64,000 nt of DNA. Source: Candidatus Alistipes faecavium (GTDB taxonomy: Bacteria; Bacteroidota; Bacteroidia; Bacteroidales; Rikenellaceae). Below are positions 52,411-60,162 of the stretch, piece after piece. The stretch lies in NCBI GenBank assembly GCA_019118605.1, contig DWYP01000046.1:1-64000 (forward strand), written 5' to 3'. The notes beneath the pieces were generated by a model. The model had not been told where the DNA came from. It saw nothing but the letters and a program-made list of their open reading frames with translations, and made no database searches. Numbering within the stretch: the stretch's first letter is position 1; every line of letters starts with the position of its first letter. A program made the translations under genes and the position numbers.

Positions 52411-54759
52411 ATGAAAAAGTTCCTCATTCTTCTTGCGGCATGTGCGGCGGCAGCCTGTTCGAAGGCCCCGCAGCCCATCGACTGCGTCAACCCCAACCTG
52501 GGATCCGTCCACAGCCGCTGGTTCTTCTACACCCCCGCCGCCGAGCCCTTCGGACTGGCCAAGCAGGGGCCCTCGACCAACGGCAGCTATACGAGCCCGA
52601 GCGGCTGGGAGGCCGTCGGCTATGAAGACATCCATACCTCGATCGAAGGATTCCCCTGCCTGCACGAGTTTCAGGTCGGCGGCGTACTGCTGATGCCCAC
52701 CGTCGGGGAGATCCGAACCGTCCCCGGACGCCTGGACGACCCCGACGGAGGGTTCCGCTCGCGTTTCGACAAGGCCGACGAGGTGGCCCGCCCGGGCTAC
52801 TACTCCGTCGTGCTGAAGGATTACGGCGTGCGTGCGGAGCTGACCTCGACCACCCGCGTGGCCTTCCAGCGCTACACCTTCCCGGCCTCCGAGGAGTCGA
52901 ATATCCTCTTCGACATCGGCAACGCCATCGGTGAAAGCGGCCCGGTGGTCGACGCCTACGTGCATGTGCTCGACCCGCAGCGGATCGAGGGATACGCCGT
53001 CTACGAGCCGCTCTACGCGCAGAAATACCAGCCCGGGGCGACGATCGGCGTCTACTTCCACGCCGAACTGAGCCGCCCGGCCGACACGTGGATGCTCTAC
53101 CGCCGGGGCGGGGAGCCCTTTGCGGGCGACGAGCTGCGCGGCATCGGGGCGGGTGCGGCCCTGCGCTACAAGACCTCCGCCGAAGAGCAGATCGAAGTAC
53201 GCATCGGACTCTCCTACACCTCGGTCGAGAACGCCCTTGCGAACCTGCGGGGCGAGGCCGACGGGCTCGACTTCGACAAGGTGCGCAGGCGCACCGAAGG
53301 CAAGTGGAAGGAGAGCCTCGGGCGCATCCGCGTCGAGGGCGGCAGCGAAGAGGCGCGCGTGAAGTTCTACACGGGCCTCTACCACGCACTGCTCGGACGC
53401 GGCATCGCCAGCGACATCAACGGCGCCTACCCGCGCAACGACGGCACCGTGGGGCAGATCCCGACCGATGCCGAGGGGCGTCCGCTCTTCTGCCACTACA
53501 ACACCGATGCGGTCTGGGGCGCCTACTGGAACCTCACGCTGCTGTGGGAACTGGCCTACCCGGACTACTACAACGACTTCATCCGCAGCCAGCTGCTCGT
53601 CTACGACGACGCCGGATGGCTCGGCGACGGCATCGCCTGCAGCAAATACGTCTCGGGCGTGGGGACCAACATGGTGAGCGTCGTGATGGCCGGAGCCTAC
53701 CAGAACGGCATCCGGGACTTCGACGTCGAGAAGGCCTACGAAGCGGCCCTGCGCAACGAACTGGACGGCGAGAACCGCCCCCTGGGCGCCGGAAAGGAGG
53801 ACGTCGCCTCGTTCGTAAGGCTCGGATACGCACCCTACGACGACGGCACGCAGTCGATCGCCGGACTCCCGGGCTCGTCGTTCAGCGCCTCCCATACGCT
53901 CGAATACTCCTTCAGCACCTACGCCGTGGCACAGTGGGCCAAGGCCCTCGGGCGCGAAGGCGACTACGAGCGTCTCATGTGGCTGTCAAAGGGCTGGGAG
54001 CGGCTTTTCGACCCCGAGCTCAAGATGATCCGCCCGCGCCGCGCCGACGGATCGTTCATCGAGAACTTCAACCCGCTGGAGTCCTGGCGCGGCTTCCAGG
54101 AGGGCAACGCCATGCAGTACACCTTCTTCGTGCCGGGCGATCCCGAGGCGCTCATCGAGCGGGTCGGCGCCGAGGCCTTCACCGCACGCCTCGACTCGAT
54201 CTTCACCGTTGCCCGGGCCTCGATCTTCGGAGGCGGGAAGGTCGTCAACGCCTTCTCGGGACTTTCGAGCCCCTACAACCACGGCAACCAGCCGAGCCTG
54301 CACATCTCCTGGCTGTTCAACTATGCGCACAAGCCGTGGCTGACGCAGAAGTGGACGCGCCTGATCTGCGACGAGTTCTACGGCACGGACGGCGAGCACG
54401 GATACGGATACGGACAGGACGAGGACCAGGGACAGCTCGGTGCCTGGTACGTGATGGCCGCGATGGGTCTGTTCGACGTGCAGGGCGGCACGAGCCTGCG
54501 CCCGACCTTCCAGATCGGTAGCCCGCAGTTCGACCGCATCGTCATCCGCAACGACCGCGGCGAGCGTTTCACGATCAAGGTCGACGGAAACGGCCCCGAG
54601 GCGTACTACGTGCAATCGGCCACGCTCAACGGAAAGCCTCTGGACAACTGCTGGTTCTTCCGCGAGGCGATGCACGACGGCGGCACCCTGCACCTGCAGA
54701 TGGGACCGGAGCCCAACGAGGCATGGGGCGCGGAGGAGACGCCCGACTACTCGAAATAA
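52411..54759 (+). CDS. GH92 alpha-mannosidase, lipoprotein
   Basis: The 782-residue enzyme has a lipoprotein signal (LLAACAAAACSK) and may sit on the surface or face the periplasm. The GH92 fold begins CVNPNLGSVHSRWFFYTPAAEPFG, again with SRW in place of GHTFPG. DAVWGAYWNLTLLWELAYPDYY, FQEGNAMQYTFFVPGD, NHGNQPSLHISWLFNYAHKP and YGQDEDQGQLGAWYVM follow. EGN and DED are kept, while the GNE motif reads GNQ. It is the last gene of the Sus operon, 97 bases after GH38, with terminators on both sides. Removal of alpha-mannose is the likely function; linkage is unknown. Confidence 0.87.
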   Translation: MKKFLILLAACAAAACSKAPQPIDCVNPNLGSVHSRWFFYTPAAEPFGLAKQGPSTNGSYTSPSGWEAVGYEDIHTSIEGFPCLHEFQVGGVLLMPTVGEIRTVPGRLDDPDGGFRSRFDKADEVARPGYYSVVLKDYGVRAELTSTTRVAFQRYTFPASEESNILFDIGNAIGESGPVVDAYVHVLDPQRIEGYAVYEPLYAQKYQPGATIGVYFHAELSRPADTWMLYRRGGEPFAGDELRGIGAGAALRYKTSAEEQIEVRIGLSYTSVENALANLRGEADGLDFDKVRRRTEGKWKESLGRIRVEGGSEEARVKFYTGLYHALLGRGIASDINGAYPRNDGTVGQIPTDAEGRPLFCHYNTDAVWGAYWNLTLLWELAYPDYYNDFIRSQLLVYDDAGWLGDGIACSKYVSGVGTNMVSVVMAGAYQNGIRDFDVEKAYEAALRNELDGENRPLGAGKEDVASFVRLGYAPYDDGTQSIAGLPGSSFSASHTLEYSFSTYAVAQWAKALGREGDYERLMWLSKGWERLFDPELKMIRPRRADGSFIENFNPLESWRGFQEGNAMQYTFFVPGDPEALIERVGAEAFTARLDSIFTVARASIFGGGKVVNAFSGLSSPYNHGNQPSLHISWLFNYAHKPWLTQKWTRLICDEFYGTDGEHGYGYGQDEDQGQLGAWYVMAAMGLFDVQGGTSLRPTFQIGSPQFDRIVIRNDRGERFTIKVDGNGPEAYYVQSATLNGKPLDNCWFFREAMHDGGTLHLQMGPEPNEAWGAEETPDYSK

Positions 54760-54769
54760 CGCTTTGGGA

Positions 54770-54786
54770 GGCTCCCGCAGGGAGCC
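54770..54786 (+). terminator. Small hairpin after the last GH92 gene
   Basis: GGCTCCC and GGGAGCC flank GCA. No T-run follows, but a stronger terminator lies 25 bases downstream. Confidence 0.45.
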
Positions 54787-54811
54787 GTCCGAAGAGGCAT
54801 TTCCGCCGCAG

Positions 54812-54849
54812 ACTCCCTCACGCGAACATGCGTGAGGGAGTTTCTTTTG
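54812..54849 (+). terminator. Terminator of the Sus/mannosidase operon
   Basis: ACTCCCTCACGC and GCGTGAGGGAGT form a perfect 12-bp stem with loop GAACAT, followed by TTTCTTTTG. Its tail supplies the -33 element of the ftsY promoter. Confidence 0.85.
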
Positions 54850-54876
54850 CCGGGCTTTCATTTTTTCGTATCTTTG
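54846..54876 (+). promoter_or_regulatory. Promoter of ftsY-rimO
   Basis: TTTG, 19 bases and TATCTTTG match the consensus, 22 bases upstream of the ftsY ATG. Confidence 0.8.
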
Positions 54877-54898
54877 CCCCAAAGAAAATCCCTAACGT

Positions 54899-55897
54899 AT
54901 GGCATTTTTCGATATTTTCAAGAAGAAGAAGCAGGCCCCGCCCAGCGAGGAGCAGCTCCGCAGGGAGCAGGAGGAGCTCAGCGCGGGGCTCGAGAAGACC
55001 AAGTCGGGACTCTTCTCCAAGATCGCCAGGGCCGTTGCCGGACGTTCGAGCGTCGATGCCGACGTGCTCGACGACCTGGAGGAGGTGCTCATCACCTCGG
55101 ACGTCGGCGTGGAGACCACCGTGAAGATCATCCGCCGCATCGAGGAGCGTGTGGCGCGCGACAAATACATGAACGCCTCGGAACTGCAGTCGATCCTGCG
55201 CGAGGAGGTCGCCGCGCTGCTCGAGGAGGCGCACGGATCGTCCGCGCATTTCGGGCTCGACGCCCGGGAGGGCGAGCCCTACGTGGTGATGGTCGTGGGC
55301 GTCAACGGCGCGGGGAAAACCACCACCATCGGCAAGCTCGCCGCGCAGCTCACCAAGGCGGGCCGCAAGGTCTGGATCGGCGCCGCCGACACGTTCCGCG
55401 CCGCGGCCATCGACCAGCTGCAGGTATGGGCCGACCGCGCCGGGGCCACGATGATCCACCAGCAGATGGGCTCCGACCCCGCGTCGGTGGCCTACGACAC
55501 CCTCGCCTCGGCAAAGGCCAACGGCGCCGACGTGGTGCTGATCGACACCGCGGGGCGCCTGCACAACAAGGTCAACCTGATGAACGAGCTCACGAAGATC
55601 CGCAACGTCATGGCCAAGGTCATCCCCGGGGCGCCGCACGAGGTGATGCTCGTGCTGGACGGTTCGACCGGGCAGAACGCCTTCGAGCAGGCCCGGCAGT
55701 TCACGCAGGCCACGCAGGTCACCTCACTGGCCATCACGAAGCTCGACGGCACGGCAAAGGGCGGCGTGGTGATCGGCATCAGCGACCAGTTCCGCATCCC
55801 GGTGCGCTACATCGGCATCGGAGAGGGTATCGACCAGCTGCGGATCTTCGACCGCCGGGAATTTGTCAACGCACTCTTCGGAGATGAAAAAAATTAA
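54899..55897 (+). CDS. ftsY: Signal recognition particle receptor FtsY
   Basis: FtsY receives ribosome-SRP complexes at the membrane and hydrolyses GTP together with Ffh. The 332-residue protein has a short basic N-terminal segment ([10 protein letters not shown]), a four-helix N domain (about 45-120), and the G domain. G1 is [16 protein letters not shown] (about 134-149), [12 protein letters not shown] is the insertion box, DTAGRLHN is G3, and [10 protein letters not shown] is G4. The long acidic A domain of enteric FtsY is absent, as in most Bacteroidetes. rimO begins 14 bases before its end. Confidence 0.97.
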   Translation: MAFFDIFKKKKQAPPSEEQLRREQEELSAGLEKTKSGLFSKIARAVAGRSSVDADVLDDLEEVLITSDVGVETTVKIIRRIEERVARDKYMNASELQSILREEVAALLEEAHGSSAHFGLDAREGEPYVVMVVGVNGAGKTTTIGKLAAQLTKAGRKVWIGAADTFRAAAIDQLQVWADRAGATMIHQQMGSDPASVAYDTLASAKANGADVVLIDTAGRLHNKVNLMNELTKIRNVMAKVIPGAPHEVMLVLDGSTGQNAFEQARQFTQATQVTSLAITKLDGTAKGGVVIGISDQFRIPVRYIGIGEGIDQLRIFDRREFVNALFGDEKN

Positions 55898-57188
55898 CGT
55901 CATCACGCTCGGCTGTTCGAAGAACACCGTCGATTCGGAACACCTCATGGCGCGCCTTGCGGCCGCAGGCTACGAGGTGCTCTTCGACAGCGACCGCACC
56001 GACGCCAAGGTCGTCGTAATCAACACCTGCGGATTCATCGGCGACGCCAAACAGGAGTCCGTCGAGATGATCCTCCGCGCCGCCGCGGCCAAGCAGGCCG
56101 GGAAGATCGAACGTCTGTTTGTCATCGGATGCCTCTCGGAGCGCTATGCCGACGAGCTGCGCACGGAGATCCCCGAAGTCGACGAATACTTCGGGGCCCG
56201 CACGTGGGACGGCATCATCCGCGCACTCGGGGCCTCGGACGACCCCGCACTCGCCACGGCGCGCCTGCTGACGACCCCGAAGCACTACGCCTACCTGAAG
56301 ATCTCCGAGGGATGCAACTGGAAATGCGGCTACTGCGCCATCCCGCTCATCCGCGGCGAACACCGCTCGGTGCCGATGGAGGAGCTCGAGGAGGAGGCCC
56401 GCAGGCTGGCCGCCGGGGGCGTCCGCGAGCTGATGGTCATCGCCCAGGACACGACATACTACGGATTGGACCTCTACGGACGCCGCTGCCTGGCCGAGCT
56501 GCTGCGCCGCCTGTGCCGCATCGACAGCCTCGAGTGGATCCGACTCCACTACGCCTACCCCACGGCCTTCCCCGAGGAGGTGATCGAGGTGATGGCCTCC
56601 GAGCCGAAGATCTGCAAATACCTCGACATTCCCTTCCAGCACATCTCCGACGCACAGCTTGCGGCGATGCACCGCCGCCACACGAAGGCCGAGGCCCTGG
56701 AGCTGATCGCCCGCCTGCGGCATGCGATTCCCGACCTGGCACTCCGCACCACCCTGCTGGTGGGCTATCCCGGGGAGAGGGAGGCCGACTTCGAGGAGCT
56801 GCTCGACTTCGTGCGCGCGACCCGTTTCGACCGCCTCGGGGTCTTCGCGTACTCCGAGGAGGAGGGAACCTTCTCGGCACGCGAGCTCCGCGACGACGTC
56901 CCCGAGGAGGTCAAGCAGCAGCGCGTGGAGCGCGTCATGGCCCTGCAGAACGAAATATCGCTCGCGAACAACCTCCGGCGCGTCGGACGCACGGAACGCG
57001 TGGTGATCGACTCCCGGCAGGGGGATTTCTACGTCGGACGTTCGCAGTACGACTCCCCGGAGGTCGACCAGGAGATCCTCATCCCCGCGGCGGGCCGCAG
57101 GCTGCTCCGCGGCCGCTTCTACGACGTGAAGATCACCTCCGCGGCCGACTACGACCTCTATGCGGAGCCGGTGGACAAAGCAAAATAA
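55884..57188 (+). CDS. rimO: Ribosomal protein S12 methylthiotransferase RimO
   Basis: RimO adds a methylthio group to an aspartate of ribosomal protein S12 using S-adenosylmethionine. The 434-residue protein has the N-terminal Cys set of the UPF0004 domain (ITLGCSKNTVDSE, INTCGFIGDA, VIGCLSERY). The radical SAM centre is ISEGCNWKCGYCAIP (CxxxCxxC), and a C-terminal TRAM domain follows. RimO is distinguished from MiaB by GCSKN and the region around EIPEVD. It overlaps ftsY by 14 bases and is probably translated from the same transcript. The start at 55884 matches the family; the track ORF adds seven residues. Confidence 0.96.
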   Translation: MKKINVITLGCSKNTVDSEHLMARLAAAGYEVLFDSDRTDAKVVVINTCGFIGDAKQESVEMILRAAAAKQAGKIERLFVIGCLSERYADELRTEIPEVDEYFGARTWDGIIRALGASDDPALATARLLTTPKHYAYLKISEGCNWKCGYCAIPLIRGEHRSVPMEELEEEARRLAAGGVRELMVIAQDTTYYGLDLYGRRCLAELLRRLCRIDSLEWIRLHYAYPTAFPEEVIEVMASEPKICKYLDIPFQHISDAQLAAMHRRHTKAEALELIARLRHAIPDLALRTTLLVGYPGEREADFEELLDFVRATRFDRLGVFAYSEEEGTFSARELRDDVPEEVKQQRVERVMALQNEISLANNLRRVGRTERVVIDSRQGDFYVGRSQYDSPEVDQEILIPAAGRRLLRGRFYDVKITSAADYDLYAEPVDKAK

Positions 57189-57209
57189 ATTTCGCCTTTT
57201 TTGCTTTTT

Positions 57210-57240
57210 GGTATTTTTTTCGTACCTTTGAAATGTAAAC
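57210..57240 (+). promoter_or_regulatory. Promoter of the coiled-coil/zapA genes
   Basis: TTTG, 19 bases and TACCTTTG match the consensus, 18 bases upstream of the first start codon. Confidence 0.8.
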
Positions 57241-57258
57241 CGGATTTCACTGCCGCAG

Positions 57259-57633
57259 ATGGTCGACAAAAGTGTCATAACGAACCTCGAAACCCGTATC
57301 GGACAACTTATGGACGACCATCGCAGACTTTCGGAGCTCTGCTCGGAACTGACGGCGCGGTGCGAGGCGTTGCGCAGCGAGAAGCGCACGCTCGAGGAGC
57401 GCGTGAAGGCTCAGGAGGCCGAACTGGCACGGAGGCAGCTCTCCGAAGGGCTGGCAGGCGGAAGCCGGGACAAAGAGAAAGCGCGGGCGCGCGTCAACCG
57501 TCTTATGCGGGAGGTCGACAAATGCATCGCGCTGCTGGAACGACAGACGGAGACCCTTGCGAAAAAGAATGCACCCCGGGAGACGTCCGGAACGCCCGAA
57601 GACGCGGCGGCCGGGGGTTCGACCGAAAAATAG
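57259..57633 (+). CDS. Small coiled-coil protein, probable cell-division partner of ZapA
   Basis: The 124-residue protein is largely helical, with heptad patterns over about residues 5-60 (IGQLMDDHRRLSELCSELT, LRSEKRTLEERVKAQEAEL) and 72-105 (RARVNRLMREVDKCIALLE). The tail is disordered and acidic. It has no signal peptide. It is followed 9 bases later by zapA and has its own promoter. Its size and coiled coil resemble ZapB-like division proteins, but I cannot claim homology. A role in the Z-ring is inferred only from context. Confidence 0.7.
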   Translation: MVDKSVITNLETRIGQLMDDHRRLSELCSELTARCEALRSEKRTLEERVKAQEAELARRQLSEGLAGGSRDKEKARARVNRLMREVDKCIALLERQTETLAKKNAPRETSGTPEDAAAGGSTEK

Positions 57634-57642
57634 CAACACAAC

Positions 57643-57945
57643 ATGGCCAAGCAGCAGGCGATAACGCTGAAGGTGGCAGGTAAAAGCTACCAGTTCAATA
57701 TCGAAAGCGGTAAAGAAGAGGCGTATCGCCTGGCGGAAAGGGAGGTGAACAACTTCCTCGCGGCCATCAAGAAGCGCAACTTCGAAAACTGGACCGACCG
57801 GGATTACCTGTCGATCACCGCCCTGCAGTTCGCCATTGCCAACGTCACGGCCCGTCAGAGCCGCGAAGCCGACGACGACGACCTGCGACGCCTCGAACAG
57901 TTGGGTCAGAACATTGACGCCTATCTGAACAACCCCCGCCAATAA
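57643..57945 (+). CDS. zapA: Cell division protein ZapA
   Basis: ZapA binds FtsZ and bundles its filaments in the early Z-ring. The 100-residue protein has the ZapA start AITLKVAGKSYQFNI, an internal EEAYRLAEREVNNFLAAIK helix, and a C-terminal coiled coil with TALQFAIANVTARQS. Length is normal. It lies 9 bases behind the coiled-coil gene. In enteric bacteria zapA is also next to the 6S RNA gene, and here a 6S-like RNA follows 290 bases downstream. Confidence 0.92.
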   Translation: MAKQQAITLKVAGKSYQFNIESGKEEAYRLAEREVNNFLAAIKKRNFENWTDRDYLSITALQFAIANVTARQSREADDDDLRRLEQLGQNIDAYLNNPRQ

Positions 57946-57949
57946 AGGC

Positions 57950-58175
57950 AACCCGGGGGCCAAACAAGGGGCCGGGCAGAGGGGAAGGACAGAGAGGCCG
58001 GACAAGAGGCCGGACAGAGGGAGAGCAAGGAGAGTGCGAGAGGAGAGAGAGACGAGGGAGAGAGGAAAGAGACGAAGGAAAGAGACGAAGGAGCGAGGAG
58101 GGAGCGAGAAAGACGAGAAGAAGAAACGGCCGGAACGGGAGCGGGAGGAGAGAAGTGAAGGGAAAGACCCGGGGA
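57950..58175 (+). repeat. Polypurine low-complexity tract
   Basis: Over about 225 bases nearly all plus-strand positions are purine. Short repeats include GAGGCCGGACA (twice in the first part) and GAAAGAGACGAAG (twice in series). The small ORF across it is a by-product of the composition. No gene is supported. Confidence 0.8.
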
Positions 58176-58234
58176 ACGGACTCGAAACAAACCGCAACAC
58201 AGGTTGCAATGTTCTTTAACATACGAGAATCTAC

Positions 58235-58437
58235 CCGCATAGATTCCTTACAAGCTTTGCGAAACTGAACACTTTTTAAATTGGGGCAACTTCAGGTGCT
58301 TCAAAATCAGGCCTTACTACCCTTCGGGGGAGTGCGCCCCGGCGCACCGTTGGAAGATTGCGATTCCCGGAGCCCCCACACTTGACTGATCTTGCAGATT
58401 CGTCAAACAAGACTAAGGAATCCTATGCGGTTTTTTT
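58235..58437 (+). ncRNA. ssrS: Structured RNA, probable 6S RNA
   Basis: About 203 bases form one long hairpin. The closing stem pairs CCGCATAG and ATTCCTTA (58235-58250) with TAAGGAAT and CTATGCGG (58414-58430). Inner pairings include GGGGC (58283-58287) with GCCCC (58372-58376) and a terminal GTGCGCC/GGCGCAC hairpin (58332-58347). A-rich unpaired stretches lie between. A T-run (58431-58437) ends it. Such a length and shape, and the position just behind zapA, fit 6S RNA, which binds RNA polymerase to lower transcription in slow growth. No coding frame is present. The promoter is not clear. The class is inferred from structure, not from a covariance-model hit. Confidence 0.65.
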
Positions 58438-58490
58438 ATGGCTACACGTATTTATATATATTATTAACAAATAAAAAAGCATCAGGATAA

Positions 58491-60038
58491 ATGTATACCA
58501 CCATTTTAGTGGCCTGCATCGCGGCCGTCGCGGCCGTCGCCGTATATGCCGTCGTCACGAACATGATCGCCAAGACCTCGATCCGCAAACGGCGCGAGGC
58601 GGCGATCAAGGAGGCGGAGGCCGAAGGCGAGATGATCAAGAAGGAGCGGATCCTTCAGGCCAAGGAGAAATTCATACAACTCAAGAGCGAATACGACCGG
58701 CAGGTCAACGAGCGCAACCAGAAACTCGCACAGAGCGAGCAGCGCGCAAAACAGATCGAGCAGAACCTCCAGAACAAGGAGCGCGACCTCGAGAACCGCA
58801 TCCGCGAAAACGACCGGCTCAAGGAACAGATGCAGAACCAGATGCAGCTGCTCGAACACAAGAAGGAGGAGATCGAGCAGGTGCGCCGCGAACAGAACGT
58901 CCGCCTGGAGCAGATCTCCGGCATGAGTTCCGAGGATGCCAAGAACATCCTGATCGAGAACATGAAGGCCGAGGCCAAGACCGAAGCCGCAGCCTATGTC
59001 AACGAAACCATCGAGGAGGCCAAGATGACCGCCTCGAAGGAGGCCAAGCGCATCATCGTGGCCTCGATCCAGCGCGTGGCGACAGAAACGGCCATCGAAA
59101 ACGCCGTCACGGTCTTCAACATCGAGAGCGACGAGGTAAAGGGCCGCATCATCGGACGTGAGGGCCGCAACATCCGCGCTCTGGAGGCCGCAACGGGCAT
59201 CGAGATCATCGTCGACGACACCCCCGAGGCGATCATCCTCTCGGGATTCGACCCCGTGCGGCGTGAAATCGCTCGCCTGGCACTCCACCAGCTCGTCACC
59301 GACGGCCGCATCCACCCCGCACGCATCGAGGAGGTCGTGGCCAAGGTTCAGAAGCAGATCGAGGAGGAGATCGTCGAGGTCGGCAAGCGCACGGCCATCG
59401 ACCTGGGAATCCACGGACTCCACCCGGAGCTGATCCGCATGATCGGCAAGATGAAATACCGCTCCTCGTACGGCCAGAACCTCCTGCAGCACGCACGCGA
59501 GACGGCAAACCTCGCAGGTATCATGGCCGCCGAGCTGGGCCTCAACCCCAAGATCGCACGCCGCGCGGGGCTGCTGCACGACATCGGCAAGGTGCCCGAC
59601 GACGAACCCGAACTCCCGCACGCAATCATCGGCATGAAGCTCGCCGAGAAGTACAAGGAGAAGGCCGAGGTCTGCAACGCCATCGGCGCCCACCACGACG
59701 AGGTGGAGATGACCTCGCTCATCGCCCCGATCATCCAGGCCTGCGACGCCATCTCGGGAGCTCGCCCCGGAGCACGCCGCGAAGTGGTCGAAAGCTACAT
59801 CAAGCGCCTCAAGGAGATGGAGGACATCGCCCTCTCGTACCCCGGCGTGGTGAAGACCTACGCCATCCAGGCGGGCCGCGAGCTGCGCGTGATCGTCGGA
59901 GCCGACAAGCTCTCGGATCAGGAGTCGGAGGGACTCTCGCACGAAATCGCCAAGAAGATCCAGGACGAGATGACCTACCCCGGACAGGTGAAGATCACCG
60001 TGATCCGCGAGACCCGGGCCGTCTCCTACGCGAAATAA
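58491..60038 (+). CDS. rny: Ribonuclease Y
   Basis: RNase Y is a membrane-anchored endoribonuclease that starts mRNA decay. The 515-residue protein has an N-terminal membrane helix ([20 protein letters not shown]), a long Glu/Lys/Gln-rich coiled coil (about 30-190), and a KH RNA-binding domain (about 200-270; [19 protein letters not shown]). The HD domain (about 330-425) holds [13 protein letters not shown] and the metal-binding LLHDIGK. Length is typical. It starts just after the 6S-like RNA and probably has its own weakly defined promoter. Confidence 0.96.
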   Translation: MYTTILVACIAAVAAVAVYAVVTNMIAKTSIRKRREAAIKEAEAEGEMIKKERILQAKEKFIQLKSEYDRQVNERNQKLAQSEQRAKQIEQNLQNKERDLENRIRENDRLKEQMQNQMQLLEHKKEEIEQVRREQNVRLEQISGMSSEDAKNILIENMKAEAKTEAAAYVNETIEEAKMTASKEAKRIIVASIQRVATETAIENAVTVFNIESDEVKGRIIGREGRNIRALEAATGIEIIVDDTPEAIILSGFDPVRREIARLALHQLVTDGRIHPARIEEVVAKVQKQIEEEIVEVGKRTAIDLGIHGLHPELIRMIGKMKYRSSYGQNLLQHARETANLAGIMAAELGLNPKIARRAGLLHDIGKVPDDEPELPHAIIGMKLAEKYKEKAEVCNAIGAHHDEVEMTSLIAPIIQACDAISGARPGARREVVESYIKRLKEMEDIALSYPGVVKTYAIQAGRELRVIVGADKLSDQESEGLSHEIAKKIQDEMTYPGQVKITVIRETRAVSYAK

Positions 60039-60052
60039 CCGCGGCGCGGGAT

Positions 60053-60112
60053 TTTCAAGTCGCAAGGTGCTTTCAAACTGCACGAGGCTTTCAAGCTGCA
60101 CGACATTTTCAA
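60053..60112 (+). repeat. 18-base tandem repeat after rny
   Basis: Three full units beginning TTTCAAACTGCACGAGGC or close variants lie in series, with a partial fourth. It lies between the rny stop and its terminator. Confidence 0.75.
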
Positions 60113-60116
60113 AAAG

Positions 60117-60147
60117 ATCCCTTCGGAACCTTCCGGAGGGATTTTTT
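60117..60147 (+). terminator. Terminator of rny
   Basis: ATCCCTTCGGAA pairs with TTCCGGAGGGAT, with one G-U pair, followed by TTTTTT. The T-run runs into the next promoter box. Confidence 0.8.
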
Positions 60148-60149
60148 CA

Positions 60150-60157
60150 TACCTTTG
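60150..60157 (+). promoter_or_regulatory. Candidate promoter (-7 box) of the HD-domain gene
   Basis: TACCTTTG ends only 5 bases before the ATG, so the transcript may be leaderless. No -33 TTTG is seen. Confidence 0.5.
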
Positions 60158-60162
60158 CCATC

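Noticed and set aside
27523-54898. Recent mobile element (integrative element or transposon)
   Set aside because: No integrase, relaxase, transposase, flanking repeats or tRNA target was found at the borders of the carbohydrate island.
58034-58219. 61-residue charged ORF
   Set aside because: It is the translation of the polypurine tract and has no start signal or family likeness.
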